From Gremmenia infestans (Eukaryota; Ascomycota; Leotiomycetes; Helotiales; Hamatocanthoscyphaceae), in assembly GCA_032629725.1 (NCBI GenBank), contig JAFEVB010000015.1, positions 1,798,001 through 1,862,000 of the forward strand: DNA of 64,000 nucleotides, read 5' to 3'. Of this stretch, positions 10,942 to 22,972 are shown in pieces. A program made the position numbers and the translations under genes. Position 1 is the first letter of the stretch, and each line of letters opens with the position of its first letter. The notes under the pieces are model-generated. The model saw only the letters and a list, made by a program, of their open reading frames with translations, ran no database searches and was not told the origin of the DNA.

Positions 10942-11541
10942 TTCCCATACAACTATTTAGATGACCCAACATGTCCTATAGAACAACCCCGACTTCCGTG
11001 AACCAAGAATATCAACTGAATCCGTGCCATAAAGTTCATATCCTATCCGAGAAACGTAGCTATTTTGCCTTTGGAAACAAACTACCACAGAATCCATAGG
11101 GCTGTGTGACCTCATCTCGTACTGGAAAAGTGACTCCTCACAATGTTCCACGCAGAGTGGCTGGTACAGTAATCAATTACTGTACCGATTCTTGAGCCCC
11201 CCACGAACTCGCAGCCTGTCGTCATTCGTTCATATCAATCGCGGTGGAGCCAGTGAATATATGGTTGCCAGCATCGCATTTGTTCCTGAAAATCCTTTCC
11301 GTCAACTGGAACGCCAAAGTCCAAAGCAAAGGTTTTATTGGCATCGAAACCAATAGGCAATCAAAAGGTAAATCTCCCTCTGTACATGGTCCAAAGTCTC
11401 TTAAGGCATAACCGAACGGTCCTAACCCTCAGCAGGCGTAAATACCATGGCGCAGAGGTTCGCTCCCTTGCCTCATCTCTTTCTCGTCATCCAAAACTCA
11501 TAACAATCAATAGATCATTGTCAGTGCCTTCGGACTCTCCG
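10942..11541. other. Intergenic region, possible extra exons
   Basis: No complete gene is seen. Good splice-like signals at 11369-11440 (GTAAAT, CCTAAC, CAGCAG) suggest that the small gene starting at 11542 may have leader exons here. Confidence 0.3.
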
Positions 11542-12048
11542 ATGGGAGAAGACGGCACCATTCCCCGTCCAGAATGCCATCCGCCTGCACCTATGCTTGT
11601 ACCCCTCGTGGTCGAGAACGGTACGTTCTAGCTTCATTCCATCTCCAAGTCCAGCGTAGATACTCAACAAGTGTCTTGATCGCTAGCATCTAGCTGGACT
11701 AACTGTTTAGAGCGCTATGATTGCTTGTACCTGTACTAACAGATATCAGGTAATTACGTTGGGTTTGTGCCAACCACTGCGGACGTGGCAGTTTTGGAAA
11801 ATCTACGCCAGACCCTCCCCGAGATCTACCAACAATTCTTGCCGTTGCCAATTCGATCTACGGTCAACCACTCGCCGAGAGCCCCAACTCCCAACATCGA
11901 AGAACTGGTTAACGAGCTTCGAAATATGGACTTGGAGTTTGTCGACACCCCTCGACAAACTGACAGAAAGGCAATCTTCCTCTCGGCCGAGCAAGTTGGA
12001 GCAGCTGGCGGCACCGGACGTCAAGGCATGTGGCTCATCGTGGTTTAA
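11542..12048 (+). CDS. Small two-exon hypothetical protein
   Basis: Exons 11542-11620 and 11750-12048 join in phase 1 across a 129-nt intron with donor GTACGT, a perfect TACTAAC branch site and a TCAG acceptor, giving 125 residues. I do not recognise the family. The peptide contains a Pro-rich stretch and a helix-like 'NIEELVNELRNMDLEFVDTP'. The phase-1 intron and the position next to two 2EXR genes suggest that it could be a truncated relative that kept only the N-terminal exons, but no 2EXR motif is visible. The true start may lie upstream. Confidence 0.35.
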
Positions 12049-13050
12049 GGCGTATAATCAAGACATCAACAACTATATGGGCTTCGGAGATCTGTCCACC
12101 TTTTAGTGATTGAAGAAGCCTGGGTGTGCCACATAGAAGATAGCAAATTATGAAAGGCTGTCTGCACCAAATGACCAACCAGTACGCAGTGATTGATATG
12201 ATCCGTGATCTTTATGCCTTTGATGATTCGATAGTGATCCGCCCCTGATAATAAACACACTTTTCGTGCAATCTTGGGGAGTCTCTACTGTGGTCACTGA
12301 ACTCATGGTGGTAAGTAACCTTCTCAAGGGGTCGCCTCAAAAGCAATTAGAGCCAGGTACTCCTAGAATTCCGTCTCAATTCCTTTAAGACGGTATTCCG
12401 GTTCCCAAGATCTACTCGAACAAGTATGCTGACTCTAGGATCTTGCCCCAGGTTATCATGTTGGGGTAAGGTCTCCTGCTTCGGGCATCTCTAGACGATT
12501 TACTCTCTAGATTTGTTTGGAGAGTCAATTCCTTCCTCCTGCAATATTGTCTCGACTATCGCAAAATAGTGTTTCAAATCTCGTAGAATAGTGGGGTTTT
12601 CACCGTTGCTGGCGTTTCTTCCTTGATGATGTTGTCATGGAAGATGACACAATGTCTGCAGAATCATGGCTTTTCAGCATTTTTGGCGACTTCATGGCCA
12701 GGTAGCCATGATTTCGGATACGATCTTTGTAGAGACGTGGGCTTTTCTAGGGATTCTGTTGATTCCGCCCTGAATCCTGGCATGATCTTCCTAGAATCGT
12801 AGGATGCTACTTTTAATGATGATTCTGTGGCCATTGAAATCCCAGATATACGCACGATTTGGCAGAACCTTGGGCTTTTTACGGGGTTATTGTGCCTCCA
12901 TAGCAGCAGAGCAATGAAGATGGACTCTCTAATGTTGCTGATGCTTCCGTGGCTGCCATGTAGATGCACAAATTCAGCGTTGCGACCGGTATAGACCTGG
13001 TTGCCTTCTCTATCGCGGCTTTGCCATGGTAAGAACCCCGTGATTCGGTC
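12049..13050. other. Gene-poor interval
   Basis: No supported gene. The open frames here lack ATG starts or splice signals that would extend them. Confidence 0.4.
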
Positions 13051-13620
13051 TCTCGAGCGCTGTCGCCGTCGCCGGAACAACCTTGAGCTCCTAGCTCCCC
13101 CCTTTATGGCCTATTCGAGGACCGGTGAGCTCTTTCGTTGCACGTCGCTCGGATTAACATTTACCCTGACGCCCCTTTCCTCATCTCTCCGATGGCCTGT
13201 CCGCCCGGGCACGCCTTCACCACTACCAGAACAACCTCAGGCTCTCGGCGCCCCCCCCCTTTTGCAACCTATTCGGGCAACGGCGAGCTGCTTTGTTGCA
13301 CGTCGCTAAAATGAACCCCCACGCTCCCTTTATCAGCTTGTTGAGGACGCTGAGCCATTATGCCACGCCGCTGTCACCGCCAGAGCAACCTGGAGCAGTA
13401 AACCATCACCGCCCCATCCACCCCCCTCCCCCCCCTTTAAACAGCCTCCCCTATTCGCCCCTTGAGCTTCTGTTGCAAGTCGTCAAATCACTCACCGGTG
13501 GCAAGATCCTACAAGCCAGCCAACCCCCCAATGCAAATAACCTCCCCTATTCGCTGCTTGAGCTTCTGTTGCAAGTCGTCAAATCACTCACCGGTGGCAA
13601 GATCCTACAAGACAGCCACC
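13050..13620 (+). repeat. Diverged C-rich tandem repeat tract
   Basis: Related blocks recur: 'cctattcg.g.aaccggtgag' with 'tt.gttgcacgtcgct' at about 13109-13150 and 13268-13308, then two near-identical 77-bp copies at 13445-13521 and 13541-13617 (period 96 bp; three mismatches by eye). Runs of C up to nine long separate the blocks. The 96-bp period is a whole number of codons. Confidence 0.8.
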
Positions 13621-13703
13621 TTCCTGCGGCAAATCACTCAGATCAACCTTTGGGCAGAACGGCAGAAAGACCTTCATCACCAGCTATCCAGACTTTGTTG
13701 TGA
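13311..13703 (+). CDS. Candidate small protein with a 32-residue repeat
   Basis: An intronless ATG frame of 130 residues covers the tandem repeat. The repeat encodes 'NLPYS.LELLLQVVKSLTGG' followed by KILQ, twice, 32 residues apart, and a Pro-rich linker precedes it. The helix is strongly amphipathic. The frame is kept through both copies, but in DNA this close to identical that is expected whether or not it is translated. No family is recognised. Transcription is not shown. Confidence 0.3.
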   Translation: MNPHAPFISLLRTLSHYATPLSPPEQPGAVNHHRPIHPPPPPLNSLPYSPLELLLQVVKSLTGGKILQASQPPNANNLPYSLLELLLQVVKSLTGGKILQDSHLPAANHSDQPLGRTAERPSSPAIQTLL

Positions 13704-14412
13704 AGAGAATAAAGCAGTGGGGAGTCACGTCTTGCACTTCCCATCCCCATTCTCGTAGTAACACTCCCTCACAATCCGTGTCTCAAATCTCCTATTAAAG
13801 TAAACCTCCTTCACTGGCTTTCCAGCCTTTGATAGCTGTCGAATTGAGCCGCGGGGGCCACATTCCGACGTCTCTTATTGCCATCATCAACAAGGAACCC
13901 CCCGCCACTGCCTCTTTTCTGCCAGACTTCTTTCCCAAAGCATACAAGCCCCTGACTCCCCCTCGCCCCAAATTGAGTTTTGCCCTTGTAGCTTCCGACT
14001 GGCCAGCTACAAAGTGGGTCTTCCAAACGACTGGCAATAAAGACACAGATCGAGGGGGGCCGATACAGGAAGAGTACAGCTGTGTGGGGCCCGGAAAGGC
14101 AAAGTATGATGCCATTAGTGAGGACCCACGCACAATAACAATTGCCCAAAGCAGATGCACGTAGCACCCAACCACGACCTGTCTGACAAAGCTATTTCCA
14201 TTCTTAATAAGAAAAGGAAGCCTTAGGACAACCTGTCATTTCTTGAAAGACTGAAAGACTGGATCCTTACTACCCAGTTCTCTGCCTGCAATTCACCACT
14301 CTGCCCCTTTCAGTTTCTCTATTTGCCGAAAATGCTTGCGCACAACATCACATCGAAAGAGCTTTGGTAAATATCGACCAACCCTTTGGTGCATCAACGC
14401 TACCCATCAGAC
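13704..14412. other. Gene-poor interval
   Basis: Nothing supported. An open frame at 13829-14164 lacks an ATG and no splice signal was found to rescue it. Confidence 0.35.
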
Positions 14413-14706
14413 ATGTTATACATGAGAAGCAAAATGATGGACAAGTGCGCAGTCGGCAAGCTTGAGTCTCCCGAGGCCTGGGAGAAGACAGTCTTGAGCA
14501 CCGTCGATGTGTTGGAGGGAGCAGCGAGGTTACGACCAGTGATCCGCCAGCAATTCCCGCAAATGCTTACGGTGCAACAAAATTTCAGAGGTACAACACA
14601 TTCATCGCGCCCTCAACATTCAACATGTTTTGCTAACAACGATGCAGCAATCGACAGAATATCTTTTGCGGAGCTGCCGCAGAACGTTCAACAGAAAAGC
14701 CTTTAG
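14413..14706 (+). pseudogene. Remnant exons, possibly 5' part of a 2EXR-type gene
   Basis: From ATG 14413 an exon runs to 14590, then a 57-nt intron (GTACAA donor, GCTAAC branch site, GCAG acceptor) leads to 14648-14706. The intron is phase 1, as in the 2EXR genes upstream. The second exon begins 'AIDRISFAELPQNVQQKSL' and stops at a TAG, just where a 2EXR gene would enter its 'F..LP.E.R..IW' motif. A real short protein (78 residues) cannot be excluded. Confidence 0.3.
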
Positions 14707-15080
14707 CAGCAGGAAGATGATCAGCCACAGAGACTGACCAGAATCAGGTGATAGGCAACGAAGATAAGGTGGTTTAATGCAAGATGATGGTCTTGATACT
14801 GCCCGAAACGAACGGGATGGGAACAGAGCGTATGTTCTCACCGCGCACAAGGCGAAGAGACAAAGATCGAAAGTTGGAGAGAATTCTGGTAGCAGGGGTC
14901 CATCAGGAGGTGCTACGGGTAGATGAACAAGGTAACTTGGCGACTTTCCCTATAGGTGAACGACCGTCTCTAACAGGAATGCAGGCAGTGGTAACCTGAC
15001 GTACGCCCCGAGAGTGGAACTCCCAGTAACATCGCCACAACTTCAGTCGAACGGGAACGAGGTTTAGGGTATTGCGTCGC

Positions 15081-15949
15081 ATGTTTCCAAGAGAAGGTCC
15101 ATTCACTAATATCTTCAGGGGAACCATTGACCACATCCTAGGTCTCACAAAGGTGAAGGAGAGTTGTGAAAAGGTCCAGCACTATGGCAAGCAGAAGGAT
15201 GAGGCTGGAAAGACCAACGGAACGGCCAATGGAACGTTCAATGAGCCTGATGAGGAATTGTGCCTCTCGAGAATCAAGGCAATGCTGGTCGTTGTGAAGG
15301 AGGAGTATGCGGAAGTGGAGAAAGTTCTGAAGAAGCTCTATGCTGCGTGTTCACACTTACTAGCTCTGGCTATTGATACCCAAAATGCAAGTAAATGGTG
15401 GGACCTTATGAGCGATTCGAGATTGGCTCCAGGAACAAGACATTGGAGCATTACCTTCCGAAGATTAAGCACATGGCTCTGAATCCAGAAGATCTTCTTG
15501 GTTGTTTTCAGGATACTGGCCCTCCTGTACATAGCTTTATCTCTGAATTCAAGAACTGCCACATGAGCGATTCGGAAATCAAGATGGCATTCAAGACGCT
15601 TTTGAGACGCTTGTGCCCGTGCAAAGTCCTATGCTATCATACTTCGAACTACAAACAGCCGAACGTGATCTTGAAAGACCAGAATTACAACCGTATCTCA
15701 AACGTCGGCATTGATGGTTTGCCGATTCAGGACACTGTATTATGGAAGGTAATGTTCCAGGCCGATGCCGACCGTGGCGGGAAATTACTATCCAAAAATA
15801 CTGCGATGCTCGGAAAGGCGTCCTCAACATTCGGGAACAATGTTAATCATAGGCGTCGTGAGTTTGTTAAGAAGCATTGGGTCTACGCTTATCCTCCTAG
15901 AGTTCTTGGTCTCTTTGAAGATGCAGTCACAGTTCCTTGTCCAGACTGA
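15081..15949 (+). pseudogene. Degenerate gene with 2EXR-like C-terminal part
   Basis: An ATG frame from 15081 to 15482 is Lys/Glu-rich ('EEYAEVEKVLKKLYAACSHL'). A second frame, 15395-15949, continues with 'LLRRLCPCKVLCYHTSN' and ends 'KKHWVYAYPPRVLGLFEDAV'. The latter two blocks line up with 'ELVRYCSEDKLKTVYFVV' and 'WEWRGMYPPQILRLFQKDI' of the 2EXR gene at 7352. No intron was found that joins the two frames, so I read this as a decayed copy. The Lys/Glu-rich first half may be unrelated. Confidence 0.35.
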
Positions 15950-17067
15950 AGGCAATGGAAAACCATTAAAGAAACCGGAAGTCGTCAATCTAGTAGTGAG
16001 AGGATAAGTGGTCCCTTCTCGATATCTCGCACGCATGTAGTTTCTCGGGCCATTTTGATGACAGATTCTCTCACATATCCCGAAAGATCCAGAACTCAGA
16101 GTGAGGACAGGCTCATGAGTATCGACCGCAATATCTTTCTTGGAACATCCCTTCTGCGGTATTCTAGTCATCTTAAGTGACAGAAGCAGAATCATATCCC
16201 TTTGTGCTTCGGGATAGCACCGAAACAAATTGTATAAGCAATCTGACGCTTAAAATGTGATTATGATCAATGAACCCAGTAAAGTCTCTCTACAACAAGA
16301 TCCTTGCAATTTTGAACCTCTTGAGATGATTGAAGCAGAATGGTGCCCCTTTCGACTTCAGGACAGCAATATAATTTAGCTGCATATGGAATCTGACCCG
16401 TAAAACGTGATCAATGTAGCCAGTAAAGTCTCTCTGTAGCACTGTTTCCCCATCTTTTGAAGTAAAGCTCCGTTCCATCAGATTCTAAACCAGAAGGCTT
16501 TGTTTAGGCTGCATTTGAAGTGAGGGCGGCATCGGCGAACACACTCACAGTCGGCGTGCTTAGAATGTTTTTCCTCGCCTCTCAGCCTCCTCTTTTCCTT
16601 CAACCACCACAAAATAAAGCAAGAATCCAAATCTTGCCCAGCTTGCCTTAAGCTGTCTTTCTTGGAACACGATACATTGCCACTTCTATTGAAGCATTGA
16701 GAGCTCACCGTCGGCTTCGACAACAACGATTGAGCGAACAATACGATTGTCGCTCGCACTGCTGTCGCACCTCGCGTCAAAAAAGCCAACAACAGTACCC
16801 CACCAGCCCCGACATCAAAGCGATTTTTCCGAGCCAGACAAAAGACCAGGAGGTCGCTGATTCTCGCTCGCCCAAGAGACGAGAAACCATCAAAGTAAGT
16901 TTCATACTCCCGTCGCCGCGTCGCCGTCACTACAGTCTACCTGTAGACATGGGCTCTTTATGCTTCTTTCGTTTGTGATGTTGAGTAGGATCAAGCTGAT
17001 TCCCCCCGGCCCATCTAGGATCAGACTGCCCCTCACTACCCCGCTACGCCACCCCCCAGTACGAACA
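15950..17067. other. Intergenic region with a direct repeat and a possible leader intron
   Basis: A direct repeat sits at 16239-16292 and 16388-16441. A possible 5'-leader intron for the next gene runs from a GTAAGT at about 16895 to a GTAG near 16988. No gene is seen. Confidence 0.4.
16239..16441 (+). repeat. Pair of about 50-bp direct repeats
   Basis: 'aatctgacgc' to 'ccagtaaagtctctct' at 16239-16292 recurs as 'aatctgaccc' to 'ccagtaaagtctctct' at 16388-16441, with an 8-base length difference between 'gtgat' and 'caatg'. The copies are about 150 bp apart. Confidence 0.7.
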
Positions 17068-17887
17068 ATGACGTGGATCGAGAAGGCCAAAGAGGTCATG
17101 AAAGGCACCAAGGATGCAGTTGTCGAGAACCTAGGACCGGTAGTCAAAGTCACCAAGGACGCGGTTGTCGAGAACCTGGGTCCGGTAGTCAAAGTCACCA
17201 AGGATGCGGTTGTCGAGAATCTGAAGGACCTGGGCTGGGTGTTTTGCGGCTCTTGCTTTGGTGACGAGATCGACCTTCATGCCTGTAAGCTACCCCGAAT
17301 TCATTTCCCATCTTCTACAGTCCATGCAAACAAAATGGGCAAGAGAGCACAGCAGGCTTCCTATAGAAGTAATGCAGTGTAACTGGTTCCCGCAAGCTTT
17401 TATCAATGGGCCGACAGAGGACAAGGGGCTGGTAGCGAAGAACATCCATCTTTGAGTAGGCATTGCACGCCAGCTACCATAGGTTCTCCAAGATACCATT
17501 CCAAAGATATCGTCGCATAGGTAGTTGGTGGCCTAGCAAAATGGCTGGCCTAGATGAGCAAGGCCTCAGTGACACTTCACCCCCCGCGAGATTTCTCTGG
17601 TCCATAATAGCAACTACTCCACCAAGACATCGCTAACATGTTCGGTAGTAAACCCCTTCGGCAGCTACAATTCTCCCAACGGGGCTACTTTGCATCATGC
17701 CTTGGTTAACATTATGGCTCCTGGTATTCATCAGACTGATGTCTCGGCTCGTGCGCCTGGTCGTGTTCCAAATCCTGCCGTAGGGGCTGGCTTGCATTCT
17801 GCGTTGGCTGCCCTTAGGGTTCCTAGCATGACTTATGCGCAGACTCCTGCCATGTCTCAGGCGGGTCTTGGTCGTGAGGCGGCATGA
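17068..17887 (+). CDS. Small protein with 15-residue amphipathic repeats
   Basis: Exons 17068-17284 and 17649-17887 join in phase 1 across a 364-nt intron with GTAAGC donor, GCTAAC branch site and TAG acceptor, giving 151 residues. The N-terminal half is 'MTWIEKAKEVMKG' followed by two and a half copies of TKDAVVENLGPVVKV. This resembles the lysine/alanine-rich amphipathic helices of stress or LEA-type proteins, but that comparison is loose. The C-terminal half is rich in Gly, Ala and Pro, with repeated 'APG', 'VPN' and 'VPS'. No membrane segment or signal peptide is seen. The family is not recognised. Confidence 0.5.
17107..17223 (+). repeat. 45-bp in-frame tandem repeat
   Basis: Units start at 17107, 17152 and 17197 (the last partial). 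They differ by a few mostly synonymous substitutions (gcagtt/gcggtt, ctaggacc/ctgggtcc). Confidence 0.92.
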
Positions 17888-20800
17888 GGAAGCCGTCATC
17901 TCAAGAGAGGAGTTAGTTTCTTAGGATATGGTTGGATGAGTTTGTTTTGTTGTTGAGGTCGATTGATAGCACAGATCTCCAACCAATTGCCCGGCCAAAG
18001 AGTAGCAAGGTACATAAATAGCTGTCTCGACTGGCGAGGCCTTTTGTCTTTTTTTGCAACTTTTCAGCCAGATCTACTGCTCTTCCGGTCCTCCAGTACC
18101 CTCATTTGTACAAAGACTCGGCTCTTTCCTTTCCTTTCGGAGGAAGAGCTATGCCCTAGCAATAGATTCTTCTCGTACTAGCTCTCTTCTTGCCCCCTCG
18201 CATGCGAGACTAGAAACAAATCATTCTGTGACTGTTGAAGCAGTCGCCATCTCCGAAGAGAATGAGAGGTGCATTTTCCTCGGAAATGGCCAGAACGATG
18301 TTCAGGATCCAGGTAAGAAATTCGTCTTCCAATAGGATTGTTGAACAGTTGCTAACATATGTGGCTCAAATTGGGATATCAGCGGATCCTTTGATTATCT
18401 CATACTTGACTTCGACAGCTTAGTTGGTTTAGAAACAGGCGCTGATGACACCCGAAGGACGTCCCGCATCATTGACAACAAATAGCATCGCCGCTGATAG
18501 ACATTCATATATTGAGACTGAAGAAGGGCGTGAAATTCGGATGTTCCTCCGAGTACTAAAAGATATGCTTCTTCGGATCAGGGAAAATTTGCCCTCCACC
18601 TTGGTAAGGTGTTTATCTGGGGCAGCATATAAGCCGCTGTACGACCTTTACGCCATGCTTCGCTGGCTCAGTTAAGCCGGCCCTGGATCTAGGGAGGTCA
18701 CCACGAGCTTAGAAAGTAGTCTTCCTTCTCTCTCTCTGTCCGGCGATCTGACAATGACGCTTAGTCTTGGCCCGTAGGACCTTTCACCCTCTACCTCTGC
18801 CTCGATGATCAACGTCCCCGTGGTCTTGAAGCTTAGCAAGGTAAGTAGCATATGCTAGAGTGTATCCTTGCGCTTGTTGCAAGCACCATGCTCTACAGTC
18901 GCAAGAAGAAGCCGTGCACTTCGTGAACGATTTATGTAATAGCGATTCCGGCACAAAGTATGGTATCTTCGGAGACATATACTTTTGAGACCACCAGGAA
19001 CAACTACTCATTATGCCTTGACATACCAAGTGCCCCTCGAGGGCTCCGCGGGCATACCGTCCATACATCGCGCTACATCAATTCGGAACTTCAGCGATCA
19101 CGCCACTGCTACCCTGACAGACTTTTACAACCCACTCGTCCGTGAGCGAGAAGGCTGGTCTAGTCTCTCGCTGCTGATACCGTGCTGTGAGTACGTAAGT
19201 GTGATCTAAGGCCAGGTTCGGGAACTATTCATAGCACGACGCCGTTCATGAACCCGATGCCTGATCATGGGATCTCAGCGGCGACGCAGGAGCGGCAAGA
19301 AAAATCGTCTTCTCATCGCTATACGTAGCCACAAGTATAGTATGAATTAGATCCCGCCGAGGGTCATCCAGCACTCTGTGAACAGGCACGGTACTGGGCA
19401 TCATTATCAGAAGCATGCTGAGCCTTCCTTGCAATCCTGCGAGTATGTCGTACCCTTGGGGATAGCCGTAGGCGACAGGTCGATATACCCGACGTCTGTG
19501 TCTATGGTTTCTGTTCTTGATGGTGAACCGTCTTCTCTCGTAGATGATGCTTCGTGGAAAGGAGGCATTGAGTGACTAGCTCTCGATTATTCCATGCATC
19601 ATTAAAGACGAAGTCCGAAGATAGTTGGTGATCAATCGTCTAAAGATGCAGTCGAGGCTCTGTATCCCGGCGTTTAAGATATGAATACGGTCAAAAGATC
19701 AGATGCCTCTGCTGGCGCTGTAGATGGGAAGTCGGGCGGAGAACGCCTGGTTGTATGACAAGCAAAGGTCAATAGTGGTACCAAGTCGAAATGGATGGCT
19801 TCGGCGAGGGTCTTAAATGTTATTGACCTCGTCTTGAGTCATTGTATCAAAGACGTGGACGCAGGTATGAGGACCATTGAGTGATCTGGTATGTTGGAAT
19901 ACGAACTGTATCCTTCGTCTGACGATGGATGCTCCGACGCTCCAGTTGAGGGCCAAAGAGGGGATGAGCGTTAATATGATGCCGGCACAGTTGTGACTCC
20001 CGATTGGAAGCCCTGGCGGACAACGACTTCAGGTGGATGGTGTTGTAATAAAAAAGGGGGTGTGGGCGAGAATAAGCTCGACTTCAAAGGCTCAGTTGAT
20101 GCTGTCGATGTAAGTGGAGCTGAGCTCACCGTCGGAGGGTTTGATGGTGTTGTTTCTAGAGGAAGCTTCGAGGTAGGGTATCTCAGCGGTGTTGCTTCTG
20201 GATAAGTGCTGATGTACGGGGAGGTTCGAGCAATGTTGATTTTAGTGGGGGTCTTGAGGTAGGAGAGCCTGATGTCGAAGAGTTCGAACGATGCTGATCT
20301 TGAACAGGTTGTCAATGCAGGAGATCAGATTCCAAAGGGGGTTACTGAGCGATGCTGAGAGGGTATCTATTGAAATCGAGCGCGCGCAGAGGAGGCAAGC
20401 TAGATATATTATTGATGCTCGTCGGGAAGTATTGCTGGGCTGTCCTCTGCAGCGAGTATTCGTGTTATAGATTTTCCGGTATCATTGATACGTGGGAGCA
20501 GATTGGCCTCGACGGCGCCGCAGCAATGCAATGTTTCGGAAGGTGTGATGGAAGTATTGAACTTGATGGGAATGCTCATCGGAATGTTGGGGGTCGTCCG
20601 TCGGCTTGGTATGTCCACTCCAGATAGATAATAAACTGAATTTTAGCAGTTCCATCAACTTTGTGACCCTGACAAAAATAGTGGTTGCTGTTACTCGAAG
20701 AGGGTTCCTGTGTTTGTTCCTATGTCTATTCCTTCCCATACCTGTCGGTGCTCAAGGAAGGCTTCACCCAGGCGCATCAGGTGACCTCCTTTATATTTAC

Positions 20801-22972
20801 TTTTGGGTAGGAAAACCTCCCAACACCGTCCAGATTGGTGCGCAGCTGTTAATAATGCATCATCATAATACATGAGTTAGTATTCGATATCGAATTGCTA
20901 TGAGAATAGGGGAGTACGAACCTTGAGGCTAAAAGCAAGACAGCAGACGCACATTATTCACGACTTTTCGCTCTGTCCTCCCATTACTACCTATTTACGG
21001 CGCAAGACGACACACACCATGCAGAAGGCAGCTCGCATTTCAAGGCCTTTCGCAGGACTTGCGGAGTATCAAGCAAGTTCAAGAGCAGCATACGAACCTC
21101 TTCAGTCTCATCTACCTAACCACGACTTACCATGATTCGCAAGCGGCACCACGAATTTGCCTCAGGGTGGTTGCCATCATAGTCAAACCATGCAGTTTCT
21201 TACCTATGGAGCGGCCTCCTAGCCCACGGAGGATCTATCAAGCAGCACCTCATAGCAGAGCGCATCACAACGAGCATCTCCCGGCAAAACACTCCCAGGA
21301 GACCATTTTCTAAGACAACACTCCCAGCAAACCACAGCACTACCAGGACAGCACTCTCAACACGGCAGCCCCGTCTCAAACCTTCTCCAACGAAGCACAT
21401 ATTATAGGTAGCGCTAGGCACCATAGCGATGAGAGGAGATATTGTACTTGGGCGAGTGCTAGTAGCCCTCCAAAATACCGGCGGGAATTGAGCAATGAGG
21501 ATAGACATGCATCTGTGAAAACCAAGGTATTCATGACCGCAGCGCCCAGCTTCACGAACAGGATCATAGGCCACCATCCACATACATGTGGTGCTAATTG
21601 CAAAGGGTCGAGACTTAGTGATTGGGCGACTTGAGCATATGCGGATATCTCCAACTTCACCTCCATCTAATTCTTTATAGTATCGGCGAGCAGTGTTTTC
21701 TACAAGACAACAGACAAGTGTCAGATCAAGATGAGAACTTGTCTCTATCACTTAAATATGTCCTCCTTTTCCAACAACAGCACTCTCTACAACACACGAA
21801 CAATCATGACATCGAACCGAATCCTCAGCCCCCTATTTGAAGCACAACACGTACTCAGCGGTGGGAATTACATCACAAGCCTACATCGACATACAAAACG
21901 CGAGGGGTTCTTGCTTGGAAGGCACTTGAACTCGCCACAACAGACCCCTTGATCTGCATTGACAGACAGCATAAACAAGGTCTCCTACGGTACTCATCAC
22001 TTAATATAACACACATATCACAAGGTAAAATATCTCAAAGCCCTTACATGTATCATGTAATATCACACTTCCCAAAAACACAACCCGAACCCCTTACTAT
22101 GCCCATCTGTACTTACAGTCAGTCAATCATTAAATCACACAAACTAAAAATCCAACCCTGAATACCCATCAGATGAAATCGCACCACGCGACACGCAAAA
22201 TTTTCACACACACATACATCAATTCACCAGCATCAAATTAGAATGCCCACGGCTTGCAGGACATCATTATCAGCTCTACAAGGCGATTACTAGATTCCTA
22301 GTCAAGTCATTATCACTATCATTGCATTGCATCGCATGACAACCTTTATAGATCACATCCTCACGACGAACGAGCTCACTCACAGCTAAAAGAGAATCAC
22401 AATCAAGATCTTCACAGTTAAAAGATTCAGATGGAATAAATCACAGTTTATCAGCAAGATACGCCTTTTAACACATATACATCTCCCTTCACATCTTAAC
22501 AGCAAGGCAAAGCAAAAAGCGAAGAAAAGACAAGTAAAAATGATCATCTCGTCTAGTCCAGTCCAGTCCAGTCGCTCGACTTTAGCATTATCTGTTTCAA
22601 ATACATCATAAACCGTTTAGTTATACGGCGTTCATGATTGAGAATTTCACAAGTCACATACATGTAGCTTCCAGCATACTACTGGACCAGGCCAACATAT
22701 CAAATTAAAGCACAGTAGCGGGGTCAATATAAATAGAAGGCAAGCAAGCACGCACACGCAAAGAAAGGGGGCTGCGGGTCAAAGGATTTCTTATTCATCT
22801 TTCACGGCCATAAACGCCTCGCAAAGAAGCAGTCCGTAGAGTAAAGTAAAGTTCCGCCCATGCCATGCCATGCGGACGAGCGAGCGTAGCACTCAAGGTA
22901 TCGTACCATACCAAACCATGCCATGCCATATCCGCGCATCATACAAGTCCTCTTTTTCCCACACGCAACCCC
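17888..22972. other. About 5 kb without a convincing gene
   Basis: Only short frames occur. The best is an ATG frame at 18445-18675 (76 residues, followed by a possible GTAAGG donor), but no partner exon was found. From about 21700 to 22960 the DNA is rich in CA/AC and poor in frames, with small direct repeats: GTCCA x3 at about 22556-22571 and CCATG x3 at 22859-22872. Part of this is likely the 3' region of the eIF6 gene. Confidence 0.45.

Noticed and set aside
13445..13617. CRISPR-like repeat
   Set aside because: Only two close copies, 96-bp period, no uniform spacers, and the genome is fungal.
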